NCBI GenBank assembly: GCA_020796225.1
Contig: CM036771.1
Span: 31,006,703 to 31,070,702, forward strand
DNA: 64,000 bases
DNA from: Arion vulgaris
Lineage: Eukaryota; Mollusca; Gastropoda; Stylommatophora; Arionidae
Direction of reading: 5' to 3'
Position 1 is the first letter of the stretch. The number at the start of each line of letters is the position of its first letter. Positions 54,590 through 64,000 of this stretch are shown piece after piece. The translations under genes and the position numbers were made by a program. The notes under the pieces were generated by a model that saw only the letters and a list, made by a program, of their open reading frames with translations, ran no database searches and was not told where the DNA came from.

Positions 54590-56465
54590 TGGAAAATAAC
54601 ACAATGGCGAAGCACGTAAAACAAAGTACTGTAGTTTTACATAATACAAATACAATGACAATACACAGCAGCGTTTCGAATAAAGGCCTTTATCACGCAA
54701 AACGATACAACAAACCTGACGAATAACTCAGAACACTACATATAGACTTTAACAAAGATATAGCAACGGTTAAAAACGAATTAAAATATGTGACTAAAAA
54801 CGAATAACGAAATAAATACAGAAAAACTGTAAGTGGAAAAATAAGAGAAACAATTAAAAATCAAGTAAATATATGACTCATATACATTTAACATATACAC
54901 ATATAAAATATTAGTTAGTTAGTCTTTCCTCTTGGGCCTGTGGGCGGCATAGGGCAGAGGTCATAGCTCTCCATGTCTCGCGGTTCGTTGCTATCTGTTT
55001 TAGGTCTTTAATGTTTGCTAGGCCCATCGTTGAGCCTTCTCTGATGATGGTTCTACGCATAGTCTCTCTTGGTCTTCCTCGTTTTCTTTTTCCCTCTGGT
55101 GTCCATATGAGGGATTGGTAAGGAGTCTTCTCTCATCCATTCTAAGTGTGTGGCCGATGTAGTTCCAGCGGCGCTTTCTTATAAAATTTGATACATTTTT
55201 TTGCTTGGTCTCTTGTCTTATTTGTGTATTAGGTCTGAAATCTGACCATTTGAGGTTCAGTATTCTTCTAAGACATTTATTCTCAAAGTTATCTAATTTT
55301 CTTTCTAGAGCTTTTGTTGCTTTCCAACTCTCGCATCCATAAGTTAATACTGGAATCACACAAGAGTTAAAGATCTTTAATTTTAAGTGCTTGCTGAGTG
55401 AATTGGACTTCCATATATTTGACAATTTGTTAAAAGCACTTGATGCCAATGCGATTCTGTATGGAATTTCTGGCGCTGTATCCCTCGTAGATGTCATCAT
55501 ACTCCCTAGGTATGTAAAACTTTTGACTTTTTCAAGAGTGTAGTTTTTAGTTGGATATTTTCTGGACTGCTGGTAAGGTCAACAATTTTTTTTTTGGTGG
55601 TGTTGATTTGGAGACCAATTTGTCCTGAGATATTTTGGAGAAGGTTTGTTTTCATTTGAATATCTTGGTGTGATGAACTCAAAAGGGCTATATCGTCGGC
55701 AAAATCAAGGTCTTCTAAAATTTTATCAACCCATTTGATGCCCATATTTGTGCTATTTGTGCATTTTCGCATGACCCAGTCAATTGCTATTCCAAAGAGC
55801 ATTGGCGATAAGACGCAGCCTTGTTTCACTCCTGTTTCCACTGGGAACCAGTCAGAGTTACCAAAATCTGTTCTTACACTGCAGCGCGATTCACTGTAGA
55901 AGGATTTTATGATGTTGATGAATTTAGTAGGGAAACCGTAATTTTTGAGTAGTTTCCAAAGCGTAGGACGGTGAATACTGTCAAACGCTTTCTGAAAATC
56001 AACAAAGTTGATGATTAAATTCGATTGAAATTCTACGAACTCTTCAATGATTACTCTTAGTGTGAAGATGTGATCTATACATGCTCGTTTTGGTCTAAAC
56101 CCTGCTTGTTCTTCTCTTAGCCTTTCGTCTATAGACTTCTTCAGTCTCTCGAGTAACATGCTACAAAAAAGTTTTCCTGGCACTGACAGTAGGGTGATCC
56201 CACGCCAGTTATTACAATCAGACAAATCTCCTTTTTAGGTAATTTGAAAATAACACCATTTTTCCACTGTTGTGATGGGGACTCATATAAAATATAGAGC
56301 ATGAGAAAAGAAAGTACTAAGAAGCATAGGAATGTAGAGGGTTGAGTCCATGAGGTCGCAAGGTACCATATAAATAAATAAAGCGATTCTCCAGAGCAAA
56401 TCGACTACGATCATCAGATGAAATAACTCACAACACCAAAAACACGTTGGAGGCATTCTAAAATA
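54590..56465 (-). mobile_element. PLE 3' region interrupted by LINE-F
   Basis: 54595-54911 and 56284-56465 are collinear with 59400-59860 of the other PLE (cagcgtttcga, gatacaacaaacctgac, actaagaagcataggaatgt, gaggtcgcaaggtaccat). Penelope-like, non-coding and ORF-end part. Confidence 0.82.
54912..56283 (-). mobile_element. LINE-F copy: reverse transcriptase and tail
   Basis: 1372 bp flanked by CATATAAAATAT at 54900-54911 and 56284-56295, with a (CTAA)n 3' tail. The minus strand encodes RT: SDCNNWRGITLLSVPGKLFC, GFRPKRACIDHIFTLRVIIE, FVDFQKAFDSIHRPTLWKLL (first catalytic Asp), GVKQGCVLSPMLFGIAIDWV and DLDFADDIALLSSSHQDIQM (FADD box). After one frame break at about 55503 come the thumb and tail: YGCESWKATKALERKLDNFE, RRWNYIGHTLRMDERRLLTN. 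5'-truncated: the endonuclease domain is absent. It is the best-preserved RT here. Confidence 0.93.
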
Positions 56466-56960
56466 AATGTTTCAGAAGAATCCTGCAAAACTTATAGCCA
56501 AATACGATATCAAATGTGGAGCTTTTCTAAAACAAACAGACTGCGCGCCATTGGAGACCATCATTAAAAGGCGAAAATGGAGGTGGATTGTGCGTGTATG
56601 TTGTATGTTCCTAAAGATATTGGTTTGGGCAGCTCTCCCGTATACAGCAGATGAGAAATAGAAGGTCTAGGCGTCTAAATGTTGTATGTTCCTAAAGATA
56701 TTGGTTTGGACAGCTCTCCCGTATACAGCAGATGAGAAATAGAAGGTCTAGTCGTCTAAATGTTGTATGTTCCTAAAGATATTGGTTTGGGCAGCTCTCC
56801 CGTAGACAGCAGATGAGAAATAGAAGGTCTAGGCGTCTAAATGAAACATGGAGAAGACCTGGGGAAAGAGAAGTGAAAGACTGTAGCCTGAAATGGGATA
56901 CAATTGGTAGAAAGGAGACAGTACGGAAACAATGAAATATTTATTCTGGAAGCATCATGT
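56455..56960 (+). mobile_element. LINE-N tail with 81-bp triplication
   Basis: Plus strand: KCFRRILQNL-like start, LETIIKRRKWRWI, then three 81-bp copies (56599-56841) of the 'HVLRM'-region sequence, then an ETWRRPGER-like basic tail. The unit is 27 codons, so frame is kept between copies. Confidence 0.75.
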
Positions 56961-57144
56961 GTCAAAATGGACACTAAGATTATATATATTTTTTTTTATG
57001 TATTCTTGGGAAAATGAAATAGGAATGAGAATATTGAAGTCAAAATCTAACTGATTGAAAATAAATCATTTTAACATAATTATGTTGATGTAAACTAATA
57101 ATATAATCATTGCAGATTTTACTTGTTTCACTCTCGGACTTCTA

Positions 57145-57510
57145 AACATATTCAAAGTAAGCAGTGTACAGTCTCAGACTATCGATATCTTCAAAGTAAG
57201 CAGTGAACAGTCTCTGACTATCGATATCTTCAAAGTAAGCAGTGAACAGTCTCTGACTATCGATATCTTCAAAGTAAGCAGTGAACAGTCTCTGACTATC
57301 GATATCTTCAAAGTAAGCAGTGAACAGTCTGACTGTCGATATCTTCAAAGTAAGCAGTGACAGTCTGACTGTCGATATCTAAGAAGCATGAAAATTCAAA
57401 TACGATATCTTCAAAGTAAGCAGTGTATAGTCTCTGACTATCGATATCTTCAAAGTAAGCAGTGTATAGTCTCTGACTATCCATATCTTCAAAGTAAGCA
57501 GTGAATGTCT
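57145..57510. repeat. 39-bp tandem array
   Basis: About nine copies with TTCAAAGTAAGCAGTGAACA and ctgactatcgatat. 13 codons per unit, giving the spurious frame LFTAYFEDIDSQR. Confidence 0.95.
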
Positions 57511-57589
57511 CTGACTGTAGACATTCAGAATTGATTTTGACAGTGCCACAATCAGGCTTATTAGACATTCATTTCTTCAGAATCTGATG

Positions 57590-57905
57590 GGATTTCAGCG
57601 ATTGACACATCTCAACGATTGTCACATCTCAACGATTGACACATCTCAACGATTGACACATCTCAACGATTGACACATCTCAACGATTGACACATCTCAA
57701 CGATTGTCACATCTAAACGATTGTCACATTTCAACGATTGTCACATCTCAAGGATTGTCACATCTCAACGATTGTCACATCTCAACGATTGTCACATCTC
57801 AACGATTGACACATTTCAACGATTGATGCATCTCATCGATTGATACATCTCAACGATTGTCACATCTCATCGATTGTCGTATCTTAGTGACTGACGTATC
57901 TCAGC
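57590..57905. repeat. 17-bp tandem array
   Basis: About 18 copies of CACATCTCAACGATTGT with gac/gtc and tttcaa variants. Confidence 0.96.
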
Positions 57906-57984
57906 AATTGACAACAGAGAAAACGAGTAAACGTTGATGAGAGAAAAAAGAGAATACTAGAAATTAAAAATGAGTAAGAAATAC

Positions 57985-58210
57985 CTTATGGGACGGAATA
58001 GCGTAACGGGACGGAATAGCGTAATGGGACAGAATAGCGTAATGGGACGGATAGGTGTAATGGGACAGAATAGCGTAATATGACGGAATGGTGTAATGGG
58101 ACGGAATGGTGTAATGGGACAGAATAGCGTAATGGAACGAATACTAATGGACGAATGGTAAGAATAGCGTAATGGGACAGAATAGAGTAATGGGACGGAA
58201 TGGTGTAGTA
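57985..58210. repeat. 18-bp tandem array
   Basis: About 12 copies of GTAATGGGACGGAATAGC with a corrupted patch near 58135-58160. Confidence 0.95.
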
Positions 58211-58372
58211 CGTAAGAGTCGCCTATTGGCTAGCACTCAAGTGGGTTATGACTTAATCCCACCACTCAACGTTCAACACGTAATGAGTAAAGATATAGGT
58301 CCTCCTACCGCCTGCAAATTACTACTCTAAGATCTTAAAAAATTATGGGAAACGTTATTTTATAAGATGTAC

Positions 58373-58463
58373 CTGATGTACCAGCTCGTGAGAAACGATC
58401 AACGCCACTTTCTCTTTCTCAACTACATCCGAAACTCCTTCCTCATAAAGCATGTTCTTGTCT
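58373..58463 (-). CDS. Aminopeptidase exon b: HEXXH zinc motif
   Basis: A 91-nt exon: acceptor ttcttcatag, donor gtacatc. It encodes ...NMLYEEGVSDVVEKEKVALI and then VSHELVHQ. The two His are zinc ligands and the Glu is the general base. The usual HELAHQ has Val in place of Ala here, a conservative change. It ends in phase 0, so exon c begins directly with WFGN. The 18-bp array at 57985-58210 and the 26-bp array from 58565 flank it in the introns. Confidence 0.96.
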
Positions 58464-58564
58464 CTATGAAGAAAAGAAACAAGTGTTATTTTTTTACATA
58501 ACTTGACCCTGTAACATATCAAATAATAGGAAGGAGATGTGTAACTAGTTAGACAATTGGAGAA

Positions 58565-59030
58565 AGTTATCTACTATCACAGTTTGTGAAGTTTATCTAG
58601 ACTTATTGTTAGTGAAGTTTATCTAGACTTATTGTTAGTGAAGTTTATCTAGATGTACTGTTAGTGAAGTTTATCTAGATTTATATTAGTAAAATTTCAT
58701 TTAAGTTAGTGAAGATTGTCTTATTACAGTTAGTAAAGTATTTACAGTTAGTGAAGTTATCTAGATTTAATGTTAGTGAAGTTAATATTTCTAGTAGATT
58801 ATCTAAATTTAATGTTAGTGAATTTTATCTAGATGTATTGTTAGTGAAGTTTATCTAGATTTACTGTTAGTGAAGGTTATCTAGATTTAATGTTAGTGAA
58901 GTTTATCTAGAGTTAATGTTAGTGAAGTTTATCTAGATTTAATGTTAGTGAAGTTTATCTAGATTTAATATTAGTAAAGATTGTCTATATTTACAGTTAG
59001 TGAAATTTATCTAGATTTACAATTAGTGAC
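58565..59030. repeat. ~26-bp tandem array
   Basis: About 17 copies with AGTGAAGTTTATCTAGATTT and aatgttag. Irregular in the centre. Confidence 0.93.
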
Positions 59031-59039
59031 GCTGTATAC

Positions 59040-59245
59040 ATGTATATATGCGTATGTGTACGTGCGTGGAGTACGTACGTATGTACGTGCGTGTATGTGT
59101 ACGTGCGTGTATGTGTACGGGGATTGTACGCTGTATGTACGTCGGGTATGTACGTCGTGCGTGATGTGTACGTGCGTATGTGTAGTGTCGTGTATGCGTC
59201 GGTATGTGTACGTGCGTGCGTGTATTCTGTGTTAGTGTGTATCGT
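59040..59245. repeat. GTAC/GTGT microsatellite
   Basis: Alternating purine-pyrimidine tract (gtacgtgcgtgtatgtgt type), potentially Z-DNA forming. Confidence 0.95.
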
Positions 59246-59282
59246 TTAAATATATTATTATATTTCTCATAGTATTATTACT

Positions 59283-59392
59283 GCTATTATATTCCTCTAT
59301 AACCGTTATACGTTACATAAAATCTTTCGTCACACAATTTCTGAACACCGCTCTACCTTGTACGACTCGTGTAATCTCTTCTAATCTCAATA
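59283..59392 (-). mobile_element. LINE-E 3' stub
   Basis: The complement reads LEEITRVVQGRAVFRN, equivalent to MEEIERVAQDRAVWRN, then tgtaacgtataacggt as in the 32205 copy. Confidence 0.75.
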
Positions 59393-59393
59393 T

Positions 59394-60372
59394 AAATGGA
59401 GACTGCAGTAAAACTATGTAAAGTGGCGAAACAAGTAATAACAAAGTACTGTAGTTTTACAATATACAAAAACAATGACAATACACAGCAACGTTTCGAC
59501 CAAAAGGTATTTATCAAGCAAACGATACAACAAAGGTGACGAATATCACAGAACACTACATATAGACTTTGACAAAGATATTACAAAGATTAAAACAATG
59601 AAAATATGTGACTAAAAACGAATAACGAAATAAATTTAAAAAACTAGAAGTGGAGAACGAAGAGAAAAAATTTAAAAAAATCAAGAAAAATATGACTTAT
59701 ATACATTTAACATATACACATATAAAATATGGAACATGAGAATAGAAAGTACTAAGAAGCATAGGAATGTAGAGCGTTGAGTCCATGGGGTCGCAAGGTA
59801 CCATATAACGAAATAAAACGATTCTTCAGAGCAAATCGACTACGATCATCAGAGGAACATGATCGGATGGCAGTGACCTGGACGTTGCGAGCACCTAAAT
59901 TGTCAGTTCCATTGAAATGAGTGGCTACAGTGGTCACAGAGCATTGGCGTATATCGCGTAAGTGTTGGCCGAAACGGTCACTGAGCATTTTGCCTGTTTC
60001 GCCGATATATGCCTTAGCACACCGCTTGCAAGTGATAGCATAGATTATATTTCGGGACTCGCATGTGAAACCATCTTCAATAACAAACGTGGCTAAAGGA
60101 AAAGATACAGTACGAGTCTGTATCACATAAGCACACGTATTGCTTCGCAGACGGCCAAACTGGACAGTGCCAAAATGACTCTGGATATTGGACTTAAGGC
60201 GACTGTGAACCAACATATCCTTACGATTTCTGTCCCGTCTGTAAGCCACAAAAGGATAGTTAGGAAGACTGAACGGGTCTCATGATCTGACTTAAGAATA
60301 GACAGATGACGGAATAAAACATTTTTCACCAGTGAACTATGAGGGTGGAAAGTTAAGATAAGTTTCACCTTG
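59394..60372 (-). mobile_element. Penelope-like element with GIY-YIG domain
   Basis: The minus strand holds the RT C-terminus (LILTFHPHSSLVKNVLFRHL), a frameshift near 60255, the GIY-YIG ORF, then a pLTR-like 3' part whose last segment (59401-59470) includes a 9-bp stem gtaaaacta/tagttttac. Other copies are at 5440, 26715 and 54590. Confidence 0.9.
59752..60249 (-). pseudogene. PLE GIY-YIG endonuclease domain fragment
   Basis: 165 codons open. It starts VAYRRDRNRKDMLVHSRLKS (linker), then HFGTVQFGRLRSNTCAYV, CESRNIIYAITCKRCAKAYI and GETGKMLSDRFGQHLRDIRQ. IYAITC..C..AYIGET carries the GIY-YIG core, with the Cys pair typical of Penelope elements and a downstream R....H. In PLEs it nicks target DNA for retrotransposition. 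The RT part is lost or frameshifted upstream. The first in-frame ATG is probably not the original start. Confidence 0.88.
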
Positions 60373-60384
60373 TCAGAGTTGGCT

Positions 60385-60429
60385 CACCGAAATGCAATGA
60401 TGATGGTCCTATTAATCAATCAATCGATT
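60385..60429 (+). mobile_element. SINE-1 3' tip
   Basis: ggctcaccgaaatgcaatga followed by an (ATCA)n tail. Very short. Confidence 0.5.
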
Positions 60430-60499
60430 GGTTTCAAATGTTTCTGCAACAAAAGACATATGGTTCTAACAATTCTTACTCTTGGATTGTATTGTTATG

Positions 60500-60740
60500 T
60501 TCTTCTTCTTCTTTGCGTTCATTCTTTACAACCAATTTTAATCACTCTTTGTGATATGTTTGATCTTTGCCAAGAACGTGTATACGTTGCACATTGGTTT
60601 GGCAGGCCCCTAAACGCACAGATTTCCACACGTTTAGGACACGTGCATCCGATTTCAGCCAAACCTCCGTAGTCGCCTCTTACGACATGCGTGGCAGGTA
60701 ACAGTGGTTCTATTCTTTACAACCCAAATGTGGGCCCCGG
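60500..60740 (+). mobile_element. Family C repeat
   Basis: Blocks: tctttgtgatatgtttgatc, gtatacgttgcacattgg, ctcttacgacatgcgtggca and gggccccggtaacc. Confidence 0.7.
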
Positions 60741-60960
60741 TAACCACTCGGGCGATTGTTATGTTGAAAGTAGACATGTCTCGATGGGATAAAGATGAAT
60801 TGCAAATTTATGCAATTAAACTTCAGTTTGAGAAATCGTTCGTACTGGTCAACATTTATGCTTGTAATACAAAAGGGGACTTTCAGAAGTGGCAGTGTTT
60901 GTGTGAAATTATAAATCCTGAGAGAAATGACATTTTCTGTTGTGAATTCAAAATGTAGAA
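60735..60960 (+). mobile_element. LINE endonuclease (EEP) fragment
   Basis: Plus strand: DKDELQIYAIKLQFEKSFVL, VNIYACNTKGDFQKWQCLCE and NPERNDIFCCEF. Pattern of the APE-type endonuclease 'VNIYAPN.....W......+.......FCGDFN', with the Gly-Asp pair damaged (CCEF). Confidence 0.75.
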
Positions 60961-61039
60961 GCATTTCATCGAATACACAGTGTGAGGAACTCAAACTTGT
61001 AGCCACGGAACTGATGTTCATCAATTGCGGCTGCGTCAC

Positions 61040-61420
61040 CAGAACTGCGAATCGACCAGTTCAGTTATTAGTTATATGAGGACTATCATCATAGAACTCC
61101 GGGCACGTCCATATCTGCTTAAACCTCCGCCTCAAGAAATCCAGCAGTGTCCAACGGCCCAACACGCCAGTTTGATGTTGATTAATCAATCTCTTTGCAC
61201 ATTTGGTATGTTGTTCTTTTCGCGCTGCAACAATATGGACACCCATCTCTCTCAATCTGGTCAGCGAGTGGGATTTCCAGACCTGAAACTCCTCTGCTCT
61301 GAAAGACTCTCGCAATGTGTTAAGAATATCATTTCAGACCATGGCAGCTCCCTCTGATATTGTAACCAAGTCAGCCAATCTATCAGCTCGTTCATTACCA
61401 ACTAACTCCCGTGTGGTCCT
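61040..61420 (-). mobile_element. LINE RNase H end and C-terminal tail
   Basis: The minus strand reads VGNERADRLADLVTISEGAA ('GNE.AD.LA'), a stop, then RESFRAEEFQVWKSHSLTRL, REMGVHIVAARKEQHTKCAK and TLLDFLRRRFKQIWTCPEF. LINE C-terminus. Confidence 0.8.
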
Positions 61421-61735
61421 CAATGTAATTTTGAAGATGATGAAGATATTTTTGTAGGAATTTTATTTTTAAATCTTTTCTAATGAATTTTTCCCGGGCA
61501 GCGGCTTTCCAGCCTGCTTTTCTCGATTTAGAACTGCTAAGCGTTCTTTTACGTGTTTAAATTGAAAACGGGACCTACGTTTTATTGTCCATGTCCGATA
61601 GAAATAAGAACTCGATATCACCAACACTGAGATCAAGGATCTCTGGAAAAATATCCAGATGACTCACGAGGAGCGAACCTAGTACCTTTGGCACGAGAAA
61701 CGAGTACCTAGTCTCTACGCCACAGAGACCTCTAC
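61420..61735 (-). mobile_element. SINE-1 copy lacking its tail
   Basis: The body and tRNA-like head are present (acttgagatc-type block, ctacgccacagaga at the head). The left side lacks the last about 110 bp and (ATCA)n. Its head runs into a 17-bp satellite. Confidence 0.8.
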
Positions 61736-61935
61736 GCCACAGAGACCTCTACGCCACAGAGACCTCTACGCCACAGAGACCTCTACGCCACAGAGACCTC
61801 TACGCCACAGAGACCTCTACGCCACAGAGACCTCTACGCCACAGAGACCTCTACGCCACAGAGACCTCTACGCCACAGAGACCTCTACGCCACAGAGACC
61901 TCTACGCCACAGAGACCTCTACGCCACAGAGACCA
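61715..61935. repeat. 17-bp satellite from the SINE-1 head
   Basis: Thirteen perfect copies of CCTCTACGCCACAGAGA. The unit equals the first 17 bp (box A region) of SINE-1 on the complementary strand. Confidence 0.97.
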
Positions 61936-61944
61936 CAGTATCAA

Positions 61945-62205
61945 ACCAATCAAGCGTTGCACACCAATCAAGCGTTGCACACCAATCAAGCGTTGCACAC
62001 CAATCAAGCGTTGCACACCAATCAAGCGTTGCACACCAATCAAGCGTTGCACACCAATCAAGCGTTGCACACCAATCAAGCGTTGCACACCAATCAAGCG
62101 TTGCACACCAATCAAGCGTTGCACACCAATCAAGCGTTGCACACCAATCAAGCGTTGCACACCAATCAAGCGTTGCACACCAATCAAGCGTTGCACACCA
62201 TCGCT
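61945..62205. repeat. 18-bp tandem array
   Basis: Fourteen perfect copies of ACCAATCAAGCGTTGCAC. It directly follows the 17-bp satellite. Confidence 0.97.
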
Positions 62206-62299
62206 GAGTAGCGTTTTCTGAAGAGATACAATGTCTGTCCTATACACAAGGGTTTGGGAAATAGCCTTCATTGACTAACACTCACTCAGTTCTAGCCTA

Positions 62300-62522
62300 A
62301 AGGTCTTAAGACGAACGATTGACTTCAGTACTCCATAAGGCTCGTTCCCTCTCCACAGAAATGGCGCGCCATCTGCTGAGTATTGCACAAAACACAAACT
62401 CTGTAGCTCCAGCAATAATCACTAAAACAAATACACACATGAACAGAACAAAGCGGTTCGGATTCAAACCCACTACCATCGGAACGCGAGGCAAGAGCTT
62501 AACCATTTAGTCACAGAGATCT
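62300..62522 (-). mobile_element. SINE-2 copy
   Basis: The head on the complement: ctgtgactaaatggttaagc and gtgggtttgaatccgaa. Body tccacagaaatggcgcgcca and gtattgcacaaa. Confidence 0.8.
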
Positions 62523-62654
62523 CCATCAACTTGAGTACAACATACAAAATATTGTTGATACGAAATCTGATATATTTAAGCAATGTCTTCCTTGCACCAG
62601 CACGTTTGCCTTGTCTAGTCCTACGTCATCTCTATTCCTGTGTTTATTTGTAAC

Positions 62655-62950
62655 ATTGCACGCAAAACTGGCCCGTCATGTTGCAACTAAACACACCAAA
62701 AGCAAAACTGACCCGTCATGTTACAACTAAACACACCAAAAAGCAAAACTAGCCTGTCATGTTGCAACTAAACACACCAAAAGCAAAACTAGCCCGTCAT
62801 GTTGCAACTAAACACACCAAAAGCAAAACTAGCCCGTCATGTTGCAACTAAACACACCAAAAGCAAAACTGACCCGTCATGTTACAACTAAACACACCAA
62901 AAAGCAAAACTGACCCGTCATGTTGCAACTAAACACACCAAAATCAAAAC
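62655..62950. repeat. 40-bp tandem array
   Basis: 7.4 copies with CATGTTGCAACTAAACACAC and caaaagcaaaact.gcccgt. Confidence 0.96.
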
Positions 62951-63085
62951 GGTCACCACATGTAGATAGCAAATACTAAAGAAGACTGCAGCCCAAATGC
63001 AAGAACTCTGTAGCACCGACGAAGAACGTCAATGAATAAACAGCATATTATTTTGATATAACGATCTGCATAAGAATACATATAC

Positions 63086-63149
63086 CTATAAGTGATAAGA
63101 CCCCAGTTCTCCATGGCTCCATCAACAAAGTCAGGAATAGCAATCATAT
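63086..63149 (-). CDS. Aminopeptidase exon a: GAMENWG substrate motif
   Basis: A 64-nt exon: acceptor ttaatgtttcag, donor gtatatg. It reads MIAIPDFVDGAMENWGLITY and ends with two bases of an Arg codon that exon b completes. GAMEN is the exopeptidase motif that holds the free N-terminus of the substrate in M1 enzymes. The first two bases (AT) need a preceding exon, which lies right of the window. This is the most 5' coding piece visible. Confidence 0.95.
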
Positions 63150-63182
63150 CTGAAACATTAATTTCATTATTATCATTTGGTA

Positions 63183-63315
63183 ATGATGATGATGATGATG
63201 ATAATGATGACAATGATGATGATGAAGGTTGATGATGAAGATTGATAATGAAGACGATGATGAAGATGATGATAATGCTAATAGTGATGATGATGAAGAG
63301 GATGATGATGATAGA
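63183..63315. repeat. GAT-rich microsatellite
   Basis: Imperfect (GAT)n/(GAA)n. 63316-63622 after it is intron with no match seen. Confidence 0.95.
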
Positions 63316-63623
63316 AATGTAGTTTATATACATCACCGAGATGGTACAACAAACATGAAAATAATAGCACATTCTATGAGCATCTTTTAAAAAACCATTG
63401 ACGATGAAAATATTTTATTCAATTTTCTGGAACTGCTACTGTGGCAGTGTTTGTATTGATTGGAAGTAACAAGAGTGGAAGGAAAGCTACAGCGAACTTG
63501 GATCTCCAGGGTTTCGTCTTGATCTATTCTCCTTGTATTCTCTTAGACTTATTCGAGGGAATTAAATTTCTGTCAATCTGGCTTTAAAATTGTCATTAAT
63601 TTGATCAATTAATTTGGATAAAT

Positions 63624-64000
63624 GAATCATTGATTGATTGATAGGACCATCATTATTGCACTTCGGTGAGTAACCATGTGTGATTCCATCTCTTTCTTAC
63701 ACATTAAGATCTCAACTACAGTGTGCGAACTCCGTAGCACAGGCGAGTGTCCCAGGTGTAATTTTTGAAGATGGTGAAAATATTATTGTAGGAATTGTAT
63801 TTTTAATATTTTCTCATGAAATTTGTCTAGGCAGCGGTTTTCCAGCCTGCTCTTCTCGATTTTGAACTGCCAAGGGTTCCTTTACGAACACGGAGCCTAC
63901 GTTTACTGACTATGAACTCGATCTCACCTACACTGAGATCAGGGATCTCTGGGAAAATATTCAGATGGCTCAGCGAGTGAGCGAACCCAATACCTTTGTC
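63624..64000 (-). mobile_element. SINE-1 copy, cut by window edge
   Basis: Tail (TTGA)n at 63628-63642, then cttcggtgagtaaccatgtg, tgaactgccaagggttcc and the start of the head region at the edge. Confidence 0.82.

Noticed and set aside
57142..57568. LFTAYFEDIDSQR repeat protein
   Set aside because: 39-bp unit equals 13 codons; no flanking coding signal.
61885..62271. 128-codon frame of GVQRLI repeats and its opposite HTNQAL frame
   Set aside because: Product of the 18-bp array; both strands are open.
63183..63372. Ile-rich open frame on the minus strand upstream of exon a
   Set aside because: It is read-through of the GAT microsatellite and the intron before exon a's acceptor.

Overview
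This window is non-coding-dense animal DNA. It has introns with GT..AG borders, many non-LTR retrotransposon fragments, tRNA-headed SINEs, Penelope-like, mariner and hAT relics, and about 40 tandem arrays. The mix (RTE/CR1/I-like LINEs with short-repeat tails, SINEs ending in (ATCA)n) suggests a lophotrochozoan, perhaps a gastropod mollusc. That identification is inference only.

The one host gene I can support is an M1-family zinc aminopeptidase (aminopeptidase N-like) on the minus strand. Fifteen exons lie between 63149 and 1872 and give about 510 residues. They run from the GAMENWG substrate motif (exon a, right end) through HELVHQ and NEGF (zinc ligands), the catalytic-Tyr segment and FYRVNY into the C-terminal helical domain with its Cx6C pair. 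All exon borders were read from the sequence and the phases agree, with two exceptions: a one-base excess at the d/e junction, and an exon I could not find between n (8627) and o (2015). The N-terminal exons lie beyond the right edge and the last exon(s) beyond the left edge. About 1.5 kb of coding sequence is spread over more than 61 kb.

Everything else is intron. I label repeat families for this window only. LINE-A to LINE-N are non-LTR fragments: A and K carry RNase H, C carries RT plus a C-terminal C2H2 finger, F carries RT and has a (CTAA)n tail. SINE-1, SINE-2, SINE-3 and SINE-5 have tRNA-like heads. 'Family C' is a 250-300 bp interspersed repeat. PLE means Penelope-like, and hAT-A and hAT-B are hAT relics. 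There are also a pair of 0.4-0.5 kb MITEs, an inverted-duplicate mariner, a 663-bp foldback element and a U2 snRNA-headed retroposed element. Tandem arrays occupy at least 16-17 kb (about a quarter of the window), and nearly every intron carries its own unrelated unit.

The most interesting structures are: the U2-headed element inserted in a tandem repeat; satellites grown out of transposon sequence (a 17-bp satellite from the SINE-1 head, a 60-bp satellite from family C, 87-bp and 81-bp triplications inside LINE coding sequence); the palindromic mariner; and a LINE-C copy carrying a MITE, LINE-B (itself holding LINE-E) and LINE-F, several with visible target-site duplications. Patches of high indel density in some arrays suggest imperfect long-read consensus, which matters when judging frameshifts.
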